Shown: piece after piece, positions 8,162 to 17,296 of the stretch
Numbering within the stretch: the stretch's first letter is position 1
Layout of the letters: each line of letters opens with the position of its first letter
Assembly: GCF_002803155.1 (NCBI RefSeq)
Contig: NZ_NNBP01000034.1
Coordinates: 1-64,000, forward strand
Direction: 5' to 3'
Origin: Streptomyces sp. CB02959
GTDB lineage: Bacteria > Actinomycetota > Actinomycetes > Streptomycetales > Streptomycetaceae
DNA: 64,000 bases
Program-made: the position numbers and the translations under genes
Notes under the pieces: model-generated
Databases searched by the model: none
Told to the model about the DNA's origin: nothing
The model's input: only the letters and a program-made list of their open reading frames with translations

Positions 8162-9472
8162 TTACCTCTCCTCGTTCTCAGGCCGACCTGCTGAAGCGGG
8201 CACCGAACTCGTGGCCGCTTTGGTGGGACCAGCAATCGGGGGATATGACCCCGTCCAGGTGCCGAATGACGCACCCGTCCGGACAGCGGCGGTCGGTGCC
8301 AGGAAGGCGACCAGCAGGTGCTCCATCAGAGCGTTGCGGGCGGTGCTGTCCAACTCCTGCGCGGTGGTGTGTTCAAGGCGCTGCACGGCGAGGGTGGCGG
8401 TCTCGATGGCGTCGTCGAGGACCACGGTGCGCAAACTCGCTTCCAGATCTGCGAGTTGCCGGCGGCGCATGCTCTCGGCCACCTCGGGTGCGTAGTCGAG
8501 AGCCAGTGGCTGGACCGAGAAAACTTCCAGGCCGACCGGGGCGACCTGGGGCGCCAGCCAACGGGTCAGTTCGTCGCCGAACCAGTCGCCGTCGCGCAGC
8601 GCCGGACCGGGCACGCCGTTGCTGTCGCACGGCAAGGCGCTGGCAGTTCGGGTGAGGGCAGCGTGGACCTGCTCGCGCAGATAGCTCTCGTGGTCGGCCA
8701 CGGTGAAGTGGGCGCGAGCGGTGTCCTTGACCCGCCAGACGAGCAGCAACTTCACCACGATGGGCAATCCGGTGCGGTCCACGACGTCGACGTTCTCGCT
8801 GCGCCAGTGGCGCAGTCCGACGTCGACCCGACGGCGGCGCAGCAGTGGGTTGACCCACAGCAGCCCGGTGCGTCGCACGGTGCCCCGATAGCGGCCCCAC
8901 CTGGTGAGAATGCGGGCCTGGCCGCTGGAGTTGATGAGCAGCCCAGTGACGCTGAGGAGCACGAGCAGGCTGGCGACGACGAACACCGCGAGCATGCCCG
9001 CGGTAGGAGCGCCCGGACTGCCCGCCCTGACAGCGGGGCTTCGGATGTCCGGCAAGGCGTCCCAGTACGGGATCCTGCCGGTCGACCCGAGAATCGCGAC
9101 CATGGTGACGGTACCTGCCAGCAGGATCATCAGGGCGACCCAGCCAGGCAGAGCCACGGCACGGTTCTCGTGGAGGGTCGGATCCATCCGCGGAGTACGC
9201 CGGCGGACCGGACGGCCCGGGGGCTGGGGACCGGGGATGTCGAAAGCGATGTGAGAGGCGTCAACTCCCGCATCCGCAGCCGGCGATGTCGTCGCGTGCT
9301 GCGCTGCGGCGACGGCGGGTGGTGTCGCCTTCCCTGACGGGGCTTTCCACAGGACCTTCGAGGTCACCGTCGGGTGTGCGGGGGCACTGCCCTGTGGAGT
9401 GCCGGCCGCTGAGGCTGGCGGAGGCAGGGGCCGGAACCTTGACCACTGTGAAGCATCGCGGTTGACGTCCAT
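8162..9472 (-). CDS. SPFH/band-7 membrane protein
   Basis: The 436-residue product has a Pro/Ala-rich cytoplasmic N-terminus and two membrane segments (WVALMILLAGTVTMVAILG and MLAVFVVASLLVLLSVTGLL). A band-7/SPFH domain follows, with GLLWVNPLLRRRRVDVGLR, then LLLVWRVKDTARAHF and LEVFSVQPLALDYAPEV. Family members (stomatin, HflK, flotillin) oligomerise at the membrane and scaffold microdomains or proteases. ATG at 9472 is preferred because GAGGA precedes it and the extension back to 9691 is low-complexity. It lies directly upstream of the NlpC/P60 gene, suggesting a link to envelope remodelling (inference). Confidence 0.75.
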   Translation of the reverse strand: MDVNRDASQWSRFRPLPPPASAAGTPQGSAPAHPTVTSKVLWKAPSGKATPPAVAAAQHATTSPAADAGVDASHIAFDIPGPQPPGRPVRRRTPRMDPTLHENRAVALPGWVALMILLAGTVTMVAILGSTGRIPYWDALPDIRSPAVRAGSPGAPTAGMLAVFVVASLLVLLSVTGLLINSSGQARILTRWGRYRGTVRRTGLLWVNPLLRRRRVDVGLRHWRSENVDVVDRTGLPIVVKLLLVWRVKDTARAHFTVADHESYLREQVHAALTRTASALPCDSNGVPGPALRDGDWFGDELTRWLAPQVAPVGLEVFSVQPLALDYAPEVAESMRRRQLADLEASLRTVVLDDAIETATLAVQRLEHTTAQELDSTARNALMEHLLVAFLAPTAAVRTGASFGTWTGSYPPIAGPTKAATSSVPASAGRPENEER

Positions 9473-9620
9473 CCGGAAATCCTCAAGATCGGGGTGGTCA
9501 ACGCTGCCCGGTGGGAAGCGGCGACGTGTGCCAGACCAGGCGTGATGCCTCGTCGACGGTTGGATGCCGCTGCTCGCTCGGCGAGGAGCGTGCGCGAGGA
9601 CGTTTCCTCGTGCTCGGCCC

Positions 9621-10397
9621 TCACGGCTGAGGCCGTGGTCGCTCGGCCGAGGCGGGCGCATCTTGTGCGGCACGGGGTGGCACCGGCTCACTGCGGCGAC
9701 GTCGGTCCTCGATGCGGGGTTCGACGGAGGTTGGGGCCGTGCGTTGGCCCAGGCGGTATCCCTTGCCGTTGTCCACGCAGATCACTTCGGGGCAGCCGAG
9801 CTTGCGGCGCAGCCTACTGACGGTGGTACGGACGGTGTTGGTGCGCGAGTTCATGTGGGTGTCCCAGATATCGGCCAACAGGTCCTCGTGGGGTACCGGC
9901 TGGCCCTTGGCTTCCATGAGAAGTCGCAGCACGGCGAACTCCTTGGGGGTCAGTTTGACCAGTCGCTCGTGGACGCGAACCTCACGGCGTGCTTGGTCCA
10001 GGGCGATTCCTTGGTGGCGCAGGATCAGGGGGGCCGCAGTTCGGCGGCGTCGGCTGAGCGCTCGGATGCGGGCGACGAGTTCGACGGAGGCGAAGGGCTT
10101 GGACAGGCAGTCGTCGGCGCCTGAGCACAGCCCTCGGACCCTGTCCTCCACCCGGTTGGCGGTCAGCAGCATTATGTGCGGCGGAACTTGTCGTCCAGCG
10201 ACGCTGCGACACAGTTCGTAGCCCCCGATCGTTGGCAGGTCCTGATCGATGATGACGACGTCGTAGTCGTTGCAGATGCTCAGCCGTTCGGCCTCGTCAC
10301 TGCGGTGAGCGAAGTCGACGGCCATGGCACTTCGACGCAGTTCGCTGGTGACTGCTTGAGCCGAGACGCTGTCGTTGTGAGCGAACAGAATTCTCAT
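9621..10397 (-). CDS. OmpR/PhoB-family response regulator
   Basis: The 258-residue product has an N-terminal receiver domain (MRILFAHND, phospho-acceptor Asp in VVIIDQDLPTIGG, conserved Lys in CLSKPFASVEL). A winged-helix DNA-binding domain follows (LTPKEFAVLRLLME, then TVRTTVSRLRRKLG and GKGYRLG), and then a Pro/Arg-rich tail of about 35 residues. The acidic pocket at the very N-terminus is altered: HND replaces the usual DDD/EDD. No histidine kinase lies next to it, so it is an orphan regulator. ATG at 10397 fits the domain start; the longer frame to 11684 runs antisense through the symporter gene and is rejected. Confidence 0.85.
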   Translation of the reverse strand: MRILFAHNDSVSAQAVTSELRRSAMAVDFAHRSDEAERLSICNDYDVVIIDQDLPTIGGYELCRSVAGRQVPPHIMLLTANRVEDRVRGLCSGADDCLSKPFASVELVARIRALSRRRRTAAPLILRHQGIALDQARREVRVHERLVKLTPKEFAVLRLLMEAKGQPVPHEDLLADIWDTHMNSRTNTVRTTVSRLRRKLGCPEVICVDNGKGYRLGQRTAPTSVEPRIEDRRRRSEPVPPRAAQDAPASAERPRPQP

Positions 10398-10531
10398 GGT
10401 TTTCCTTGCGCCCGCAGTGTCCCGCTCCGGGCGGCTTGTGCGGGGCGGAATCGCGTGGTCGCTCGGGTTGTGGTGTTTTCCGACCGGTGATGGCTTTGTG
10501 TGGGGGCTCGGGACCTCGGCGCCTTCCCGGG

Positions 10532-12061
10532 TCAGATGTCGGAGGCCGGGGAGGGATCCGCGGGGCGGTGCGCTGTTCCGGTGTGTATGTGGACAAGGAA
10601 GGAGTTGAGTTCCTTCTTCACGATGGGGGCTAGCAGGTAGAGGCCGGTGATGTTGATGACGGCCAGGAGGAAGAGCACTGCGTCGGCCATGCTGATCAAG
10701 GCACTGAGGGAGAGAACGGGTCCGAGGGCGACGAACACGGTGAAGAGCAGTTTGTAGATGGTCTCGGTGGTGCGGTTGCGTCCGACGAGGTATGTCCATG
10801 CTTTGAGGCCGTAGTAACCCCAGGTGATGATGGTGGAGAAGGCGAACAGGAGTACCGCGATGGTCAAGAGGTAGGGAAACCAGGGCAGTACGGTGGCGAA
10901 GGCGTCGGAGGTGATGGTCACGCCTTCGGGGGCTGTTCCGGTCTGGGTTGCGGTGGCGCGGGCTTGGTTCCAGCTGGGGGTGGAGGCGATGACGATGGTC
11001 AACGCGGTCATGGTGCAGACCACGACGGTGTCGATGAACGGCTCCAGTAGGGCGACCAGACCTTCGGTGACGGGGTGGCGGGTTTTGACGGCCGAGTGGG
11101 CGATGGGGGCGGAGCCGAGGCCTGCCTCGTTGGAGAATGCGGCTCGTTGGAACCCGATGATCAGTGCGCCGACGAGGCCGCCGGCTACGCCCTCGGGGGA
11201 GAACGCCCCGTGGATGATGGTGCCCACGGCGCTGGGCAGGGTCTGGATGTTGACCAGGAGGACGACGGTGCAGGCCGCGATGTAGATCCCGGCCATGACG
11301 GGTACGAGGCGGCTGGTGACCTTTGCGATCGAGCGGATACCGCCGAACAGTACGAGCCCGGTCAGCCCGGCCAAGATCATGCCGAATGCCAGAGCTCCTG
11401 TCGAGGAGCCCAGCAGGCCGTCGTCGCCGCCGGTGACCGACTGCAGTTGGGCGAAGCTCTGGTTGGCTTGGAAGAGGTTGCCGCCGAACAAGCCGAAGAA
11501 GAGCAGGGCCACGGAGGCCAGGACGGCCAACACCTTGCCCAGGCCCGCCATGCCGCGCTCGGCCAGACCGGTGCGCAGGTAGTGCATCGGGCCGCCGGAG
11601 ACGGTGCCGTCCGCGTGGCACTGGCGGTACTTGACTCCGAGTGTGCACTCCACGAACTTCGTGGCCATCCCCAGTAGGCCGCACAGGATCATCCAGAAAG
11701 TTGCGCCGGGGCCGCCGATGGTCACCGCGACGGCGACGCCGGCGATGTTGCCCAGCCCGACTGTGCCGGAGACGGCGGCGGTCAGTGCCTGGAAGTGGGT
11801 GACTTCACCCGGGGCGTCGCTCCTGCTGTGCTTGCCGCGTACCAAGTCGACGGCCAGGCGGGCCCGGCGTATCTGCACGCCCTTGAACCAGATGGTGAAA
11901 ACGGCGCCTGCGACGACGAGCCAGGCGACGATCCAGGGAAAGGAAACCCCGAAGAGGCTGACTTCCGCGAAGACGATGTCGGACAGGCGGGTGGACAGGG
12001 GTTCGACAACGCCGTTGACGGCGCTGTCGACGCCCGAGGTGAGCGAATCGAGAAATGACAT
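10532..12061 (-). CDS. Alanine/glycine:cation symporter (AGCS family)
   Basis: The 509-residue integral membrane protein carries hallmarks of the sodium:alanine symporter family: TVGLGNIAGVAVAVTIGGPGATFWM, the CTLGVKYR segment, GGPMHYLRTGL, and FQRAAFSNEAGLGSAPIAHSA in the conserved later helices. It imports alanine or glycine with Na+ or H+. ATG at 12061 has GAGG nine bases upstream; the frame to 12181 adds an unlikely Arg/Pro-rich extension. It is followed after 134 bases by the response regulator gene on the same strand, so the two may be co-transcribed. Confidence 0.85.
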   Translation of the reverse strand: MSFLDSLTSGVDSAVNGVVEPLSTRLSDIVFAEVSLFGVSFPWIVAWLVVAGAVFTIWFKGVQIRRARLAVDLVRGKHSRSDAPGEVTHFQALTAAVSGTVGLGNIAGVAVAVTIGGPGATFWMILCGLLGMATKFVECTLGVKYRQCHADGTVSGGPMHYLRTGLAERGMAGLGKVLAVLASVALLFFGLFGGNLFQANQSFAQLQSVTGGDDGLLGSSTGALAFGMILAGLTGLVLFGGIRSIAKVTSRLVPVMAGIYIAACTVVLLVNIQTLPSAVGTIIHGAFSPEGVAGGLVGALIIGFQRAAFSNEAGLGSAPIAHSAVKTRHPVTEGLVALLEPFIDTVVVCTMTALTIVIASTPSWNQARATATQTGTAPEGVTITSDAFATVLPWFPYLLTIAVLLFAFSTIITWGYYGLKAWTYLVGRNRTTETIYKLLFTVFVALGPVLSLSALISMADAVLFLLAVINITGLYLLAPIVKKELNSFLVHIHTGTAHRPADPSPASDI

Positions 12062-12585
12062 CAACAACCTCGCTGGCTGGGAGCGTTGGACGCCACGGCG
12101 GGACGGCGGATCCGGATGGCGGGTTTGGTCGCTGCGCGGGGGCAGGCGCGGCGGGAGCGTCCGGAACGCGTAAGACGTCAACGTGGTGCGGGGGCTTCGG
12201 CGTGTGCCCGGCTACCCGCTGATGATCCGACATTTCTGGCTGTCTCCTCGTCCTCAACGGGCCGCTCAAGGCGACTGGTACAGCACCGCCACGGCACTGT
12301 TCGGCGCACTGTCAAGGAAGTGCGGTGCGGTCGCGGAGAGCGTGCTGCATGACTCGTGTGCCGTGTGCCGGGCGCATCCTTCATGGCGAAGGGCGGGGCT
12401 CGGCCGGCGGTGATTCGCTGGGTGATCACCACCGTTTCTTGCACAGATAAGCAGTTGCCCGTTCACACGGACGTAAAAGTCGCTTTCGCCGGTGCGGTAT
12501 CGCTTCGACACTCCCCTCCTGGAATGTGTCGACTGCGCACCGTTTCGCGAGGTTGAGGCCCTGCCACCGCGCACCATGGGGCAGG
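12062..12585. other. 524-base non-coding stretch upstream of the symporter
   Basis: No convincing gene was seen. It should hold the symporter promoter. A minus-strand ATG at 12233 with GAGGACGAGGAG upstream opens a frame that overlaps the symporter start in another frame. Its product is Pro-rich and unrecognised, so it is more likely a leader or a chance frame. Confidence 0.4.
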
Positions 12586-13062
12586 TCAGGCAGGGGCGCT
12601 GACACGGCCCTGTGGGACGGGCAGTTCGCACCACACGTGCTTGTGCCGGTCCTGGTGACGGACCACTCCCCATGCCTGGCTCAACGCAGCGACGATCGAG
12701 AGGCCACGACCGCACTCGTGAAACCCGCACAGCGACTGGGTGTTCAGCCCAGGGGCGATGGGTTCCTCCACGCCGGGGTCATGCACGCAAATCAGCAGTA
12801 CTCCTTCGGCATGGAGGGTGGGGTGGTCGATGTCCAGAGTGAGTGCGGTGGGGTAGCCGCCGTGCTGGACGGCGTTGGCGACCAACTCGGCGACGACGAG
12901 CTCGGCTGCCTCGATGACGTGTTCAGCGCACGCGTGACGGGTCAGCCACTGACGGACGAGGTGGCGGGCGGACCGTGCGGGGCGGACGCCGAGGGAGTGT
13001 CGCGACCATGTGACAGCACGTGGGTGCTGCGTCGCGACGATGACGGGCAGCATGGCAATCAC
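12586..13062 (-). CDS. RsbW/SpoIIAB-like ATP-binding regulatory protein
   Basis: The roughly 158-residue product is a single GHKL ATPase domain of the anti-sigma-factor or serine-kinase type abundant in Streptomyces. Visible are the N box ELVVAELVANAVQHG, the G1-type segment CVHDPGVEEP and the G2 box GRGLSIVAALSQAWG. Such proteins bind a sigma factor or an anti-anti-sigma protein in an ATP-dependent way. GTG at 13062 and ATG at 13053 both follow GGAAGG; the 417-residue frame upstream is not supported. No partner STAS-domain or sigma-factor gene is adjacent, so the target is unknown. Confidence 0.75.
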   Translation of the reverse strand: MIAMLPVIVATQHPRAVTWSRHSLGVRPARSARHLVRQWLTRHACAEHVIEAAELVVAELVANAVQHGGYPTALTLDIDHPTLHAEGVLLICVHDPGVEEPIAPGLNTQSLCGFHECGRGLSIVAALSQAWGVVRHQDRHKHVWCELPVPQGRVSAPA

Positions 13063-13560
13063 AGCCCTTCCTACCGGGTCCTTCAAGGGCCCCGGTCTCC
13101 TTCTTGAGATCCACCGAGGTGGCCGGTCGACCGTCAGGTGACACGTCCCGCCCGCGCCGTCGATGACGGTACTGCGCTGGGCCGAGCGATCTTCCGCTGC
13201 TACGCCTCCGGGGCGGACCTTATTGACCTGGTAAGCAACAGCACCACGTACAGGGGGGTAATGCGACAGCCTTTCGTCAGGACGCCTGGCCGACGAAAGT
13301 CGGCTGTCCGCCATGCCCATGAGCGCTCTGAAAGTGACGGGCCCGTCTTGTGTGCCGCGGACGGTCGGCATGGCCGGCGGCCTCGCGACACCGTGGCTGG
13401 CCAGTGCCTCTCGACGTACAACGAGTCGGTTCCCTGAGCACCGGTCCAGGGGCCTGTCTCTCGCCCCTGCCCCATCGCGGTGGCCTGCAGCGAAGAGCGA
13501 ACGCGCGATGTGGCTCCTGGTCGGGAGAAGAAGCGGTGAAACACCACGGGGATACCATGG
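13063..13560. other. 498-base divergent intergenic region
   Basis: This gap lies between the minus-strand RsbW-like gene and the plus-strand histidine kinase. Nothing convincingly coding was seen. A small perfect hairpin, GCCGAC-GAAA-GTCGGC, sits near 13289-13304. Confidence 0.35.
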
Positions 13561-14820
13561 ATGGGTAACTTTTGGTGGTTTCTCATTACTCTCGTGGCTT
13601 CGTTCCGATTTTCGAGCAGTGAAACGCGGCGACGTCGGTGGCGCCCGTCCGCCGTGGACGCCGCCGTGGCATTGGCCGCAGTGGCGTACGGCATTGGGGA
13701 TTCCCTGGTGCTGCCGACGAGCGGACTGTTGACGGGCAAGCCCCACTGGGCGGCTGTCGCGGCCGGATCGACAGGGGCGCTCGTACTGTGGCGGCATCGC
13801 TTCCCGCGATCGGTGACGGGCGTGGTCCTCGCCTCGCACGTGCTCTGTTACGCCCCCGGCGCGGTGGTGGTCATGCTCTACACCGTAGGTGGCATGTACC
13901 GGTCATGGCTGCGTCTCCTGACGCTCGGACTGGTTGCCCTCGCCGCGCAGACGGCCTCCTCCGAGCTGGGTGGCACCGGCCTGGACCTCATCCACGGGGT
14001 GCCCTTTGTGGCGACTCCCCTGCTGATGGGCCTGTATGTGGCCACCCGACATCAACTCATCGCCACCATGCGACAGCAGGCAGTGACCCACGAGCGCCAC
14101 GAAGCCCTTCTTGAGGAGCGTGCGCGTGGGGAGGAGCGCACCCGCATCGCAAGAGAACTGCATGACGTTGTCGCCCACCGCGTCAGCCACGTCGTCCTCA
14201 TCGCCGGAGCCCTCCAGATGAGTGCTGACTGCGGCGCCGACTGGGTTCGCCAGGAGGCGGAACGCATCCGCCGCGCCGGCACCCAGGCACTGACCGAACT
14301 ACGTGACATCCTCGGCGTCCTCACCGGCAACGAGAGTGAGGGAACAGCTCCCCTGCAACCGACCCCGACCGCCGCCGACCTCGACGCGCTCGTCGCCGAC
14401 TGCCGTCATCTCGGCATGGACATCACCCTGCGGCTGCATGGCGCAGTGAACACGCTACCCTCGGCCACCCAGGTGGCCATCTACCGCGTGGTCCAGGAGG
14501 CACTCACCAACGCGCTCAAACACGCGCCCGGCGCCACCGTGACAGCCGACGTGCGCGACCACCACGACGCCGTGCAGATCGTGATCGCCAATGGTCCGCC
14601 CACCGCGAGCCCCGGCGACGGGCTGCCCTCGGCTGGATACGGCCTGGTGGGGCTGGCAGAGCGGCTCCGCGTACTGGGCGGCACCTTCGAGACCACCGCG
14701 CAGGCCAACGGCGCGTTCCGCGTCCACGCCACCATCCCCCACCGCGCCTACCCACCTGACCCAGAACGCAACGCCCATCCTCAGGAGCCGTCTCGTGATC
14801 AAAGTGATGATCGTCGATGA
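13561..14820 (+). CDS. NarL-type sensor histidine kinase
   Basis: The 419-residue product has about four to five N-terminal membrane helices (residues 30-170), a short coiled stretch, and a HisKA_3 domain with the phosphorylated His in RIARELHDVVAHRVS. An HATPase domain follows with N box VVQEALTNALKHAPG and G box GYGLVGLAERLRVLGG. It would autophosphorylate on sensing a membrane or envelope cue and pass phosphate to the regulator encoded next. The gene overlaps that regulator by 26 bases. The first 30 residues are Arg/Ser-rich, so the true start could be a little further downstream. Confidence 0.85.
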   Translation: MGNFWWFLITLVASFRFSSSETRRRRWRPSAVDAAVALAAVAYGIGDSLVLPTSGLLTGKPHWAAVAAGSTGALVLWRHRFPRSVTGVVLASHVLCYAPGAVVVMLYTVGGMYRSWLRLLTLGLVALAAQTASSELGGTGLDLIHGVPFVATPLLMGLYVATRHQLIATMRQQAVTHERHEALLEERARGEERTRIARELHDVVAHRVSHVVLIAGALQMSADCGADWVRQEAERIRRAGTQALTELRDILGVLTGNESEGTAPLQPTPTAADLDALVADCRHLGMDITLRLHGAVNTLPSATQVAIYRVVQEALTNALKHAPGATVTADVRDHHDAVQIVIANGPPTASPGDGLPSAGYGLVGLAERLRVLGGTFETTAQANGAFRVHATIPHRAYPPDPERNAHPQEPSRDQSDDRR

Positions 14821-15472
14821 CGAGCCGCTCGTACGTCATGGGCTGCGGACCATCTTGGAGGGCGACCCCGGCATCCAAGTCGTCGCCGAGGCCGCCGATG
14901 GCCATGCAGCGACCGAACAGGCCCATGCCCACACCTGCGACATCGCCCTCGTGGACATTCGGATGCCGAACGTGGACGGCATCACCGCCACCCGCGCCCT
15001 ACGCGCCATGGCCCGGCCACCGGCCGTCGTGATCCTCACGACCTTCCAACTCGACGAATACGTGACCGAGGCACTACGCGCCGGAGCGGCCGGCTTCCTC
15101 CTCAAGGACACCCCGCCGGTGGAGATCATCCGCGCTGTACACGACGTCGCCGAAGGCCACAGCACGCTCTCGCCTGCCGTTACCCGGCACGTCATCGACA
15201 CGCTGCTGCAACGGCACCAGACTCTGACCGCCCAAGAGCGGGCACGACTGGACACACTCACCGCACGCGAGCGGCAGGTCCTGCAGCTCGTAGGACAGGG
15301 CATGTCCAACGCGGACATCGCCCGCGCCCTGTCCACCAGTGAAGCCACAGTCAAAATGCACGTCAGCCGCGTGCTTGCCAAGCTCCAATTCGACAATCGA
15401 GTCCAAGCGGCCCTCCTGATCCGCAACGTTGACCCCGCCCCACCCGGGTCCGACCGCGGCAGCTCCACCTGA
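14795..15472 (+). CDS. NarL/LuxR-family response regulator
   Basis: The 225-residue product has a receiver domain (KVMIVDDEPLVRHGLR, phospho-acceptor in ALVDIRMPNVDG, Lys in FLLKDTPP). Its C-terminal LuxR helix-turn-helix reads LTARERQVLQLVGQGMSNAD then EATVKMHVSRVLAKL. GTG at 14795 is chosen because CAGGAG lies eight bases upstream and the receiver domain begins immediately. The start lies inside the kinase gene, so the two are coupled. Target genes are unknown. Confidence 0.88.
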   Translation: MIKVMIVDDEPLVRHGLRTILEGDPGIQVVAEAADGHAATEQAHAHTCDIALVDIRMPNVDGITATRALRAMARPPAVVILTTFQLDEYVTEALRAGAAGFLLKDTPPVEIIRAVHDVAEGHSTLSPAVTRHVIDTLLQRHQTLTAQERARLDTLTARERQVLQLVGQGMSNADIARALSTSEATVKMHVSRVLAKLQFDNRVQAALLIRNVDPAPPGSDRGSST

Positions 15473-15570
15473 GTGGCTCTCCTCAAAACCGTGCTAAATC
15501 TGAACAACTAGCCATATAAAACTGCCGGACGTTGGTGACACATGGATCTCCGACTACGACGGAGCTAGCC

Positions 15571-16040
15571 ATGCCCCCTTCACCGCAACAGCAGCAGGAT
15601 CGCCAGGCCCAGCAACGTCTGGCGGTCCTGAGCCACGCCGAGGAAGTCACTGGGAATGTCTCGCTGACCTGCCGGTACTACGGGATCAGCCGCAACTGCT
15701 TCTACAAGTGGCAGCGGCGCTACCAGGAGCAGGGCATCGAAGGCCTGCGCGACCGTTCCAGCGCACCGCACCACAGTCCCAATGCCACCGACGCCGACAT
15801 CGTGAACAAGATCGTCTACCTGCGGCAGAACTACCACTTCGGCCCGATGAAGATCCGGATGTACCTCCAGCGGTACCACGACATCGACATCGCCTGCTCC
15901 GCCGTCTACCGCATCCTCAAGCGGCTGGGTCTCAACCGGCTGCCCGCATCGCAACGCTACAAGCGCCATACCCGCTACGAGAAGCAGCTGCCCGGCAACC
16001 GGGTGCCGGCATCCCCGCACCTCAACGGCAAGGTGGACGG
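15571..16040 (+). pseudogene. IS481-family transposase, internally deleted and interrupted
   Basis: From ATG at 15571 the frame encodes the IS481 N-terminal helix-turn-helix region (RLAVLSHAEEVTGNVSLTCR, GLRDRSSAPHHSPNATDAD, LRQNYHFGPMKIRMYLQRYH) up to EKQLPGNR. It then jumps to ASPHLNGKV, which in intact IS481 transposases lies well downstream within the DDE domain. Roughly 100 or more residues are therefore deleted, and the frame ends at the IS5 remnant. Confidence 0.65.
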
Positions 16041-16700
16041 CGCAGGTAGGAACGGATCGCGTGGGAGGAGTATGCCCGGTCGGCGATCACGCGAGAGGGC
16101 CGGGTGCGCGGGCGTCCGCCGCCGGTCCGGGCGACGCGGATCCGGTCCATGAGGCGGGTGAACTGCGGGGCGTCCCCGCGCTGTCCGCCGGTGACTGTGA
16201 CGGCCAGGACATGCCCGAGGCGTCCGCCGCCAGGTGGAGCTTGGTGGTCAGGCCCCCGCGCGAGCGGCCCAAAGCATCGTCGTCCGGCTCCGCTGCCAGG
16301 TAGTCCGGGCGCGTCCGGCCAGGATCGTGCGCACCTTTTTGCGGGCATCGGCGGCGTGCTGGTGAGCCCGGCAAACCGTCGAGTCGACGGAGACCTCCCA
16401 CTCGATTACACCGTCCGCATCGGCCTTGACCTGGAGTTTTTCCAGGACGCGGGTCCATGCCCCGTCGATCTGCCAGCGTCGGAAGACCGAGTACGCGGTT
16501 TCCCACGGCCCATACCGCTCGGGGATGTCCCGCCATGGCGAGCCGGTCCTGGCCCGCCACCAGATCCCGTCGAAGACCTGCCGCCGGTCCCTCGGCGGCC
16601 GCCCCATCTTCGGTATCGGCGGCAGCAGCGGCCTCCAGGCGCTCCCACTGTTCGTCCGTGAGATCCCCACGAGCCATTCCAAGATCGTTCCACGTTGCTG
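16031..16700 (-). pseudogene. IS5-family transposase, multiply frameshifted and truncated
   Basis: Starting from ATG at 16677 (ARGDLTDEQWERLEA), the IS5 sequence continues only by changing frame. Next comes GRPPRDRRQVFDGIWWRART to VDSTVCRAHQHAADARKK, then DDDALGRSRGGLTTKLHLAA, then GQRGDAPQFTRLMDRIRV to ADRAYSSHAIRSYLRR. It stops where it meets the IS481 remnant. At least three frame changes and loss of the C-terminus make it inactive. The frame disruptions go beyond the single programmed shift known in some IS5 groups. Confidence 0.65.
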
Positions 16701-16735
16701 ACTCGTCCGAGACGGCGCCCCGGCGCCTGGCAGTG

Positions 16736-17101
16736 TCAGCAGATCTTGCCGGGCCGGGCCGCGGTGGCCTTGAGCAGATCCCGCAGCAAGTCGAAGTCGA
16801 TGCTCTCCGGCCTGCGGAACCGCAGACATCCCTTACCCATGTCCTGCCCGGCCAGCCGCTCCTCGAACGCCTCACGGACGTCACTGCGCATGAGATAGAA
16901 GGAGATGTACTGCTTCTGGCTGGCAAACGCGATCTCGCAAGCGCCGTCCCGCTCATATGCGGGCATCCCGTACGCCATGACCTCGTCGAAGCCCACCAGC
17001 TCCGCCCGGCACAGCTGCCGCACCTCGGTCAGCACGGCCCTGCGTTCCTCAGGAACCTCTGTCAGGTAGCCGTCGACGTCGCTAGCCTCGCTCTGCACCA
17101 T
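16736..17101 (-). CDS. DUF1801 domain protein
   Basis: The 121-residue cytoplasmic protein matches the DUF1801 (YdhG/frataxin-like) family. Seen are an N-terminal helix ending PEERRAVLTEVRQLC, the segment VMAYGMPAYERDG, the strand pair ASQKQYISFYLMRSDVR and a C-terminal helix after GCLRFRRPESIDFDLLRDLL. Some relatives have been proposed as iron-binding chaperones, but the function is uncertain. It lies just beyond the IS5 remnant on the same strand and appears intact. Confidence 0.7.
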   Translation of the reverse strand: MVQSEASDVDGYLTEVPEERRAVLTEVRQLCRAELVGFDEVMAYGMPAYERDGACEIAFASQKQYISFYLMRSDVREAFEERLAGQDMGKGCLRFRRPESIDFDLLRDLLKATAARPGKIC

Positions 17102-17296
17102 GCCGTGAGGTTATGCCGGGTTCAAGGCTCATACCAGCATTTCAAACACGGCCTACTACTGATCTTTTCGTAAGTTCGGTGGGTGTGGAGGTCTTGTCGG
17201 TGGGAGGGTGTCGGGGTGCCCTATCTGCCTTCGTCCTCTGTGTCTGGTTCTTCTGTTCCTCCTTTGTCGCGGCCGCATCCCTCATGCGGGTGCGTG

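Noticed and set aside
8055..9337. Plus-strand frames across the SPFH gene
   Set aside because: They are antisense to the SPFH gene, with no motif or ribosome-binding site.
9621..11684. 687-residue frame including the response regulator
   Set aside because: Everything before residue 430 is antisense to the AGCS symporter. The regulator starts at 10397.
12586..13839. Long N-terminal extension of the RsbW-like protein
   Set aside because: The first 260 residues are Arg/Pro-rich and overlap the divergent kinase gene. Ribosome-binding site and domain limits support 13062.
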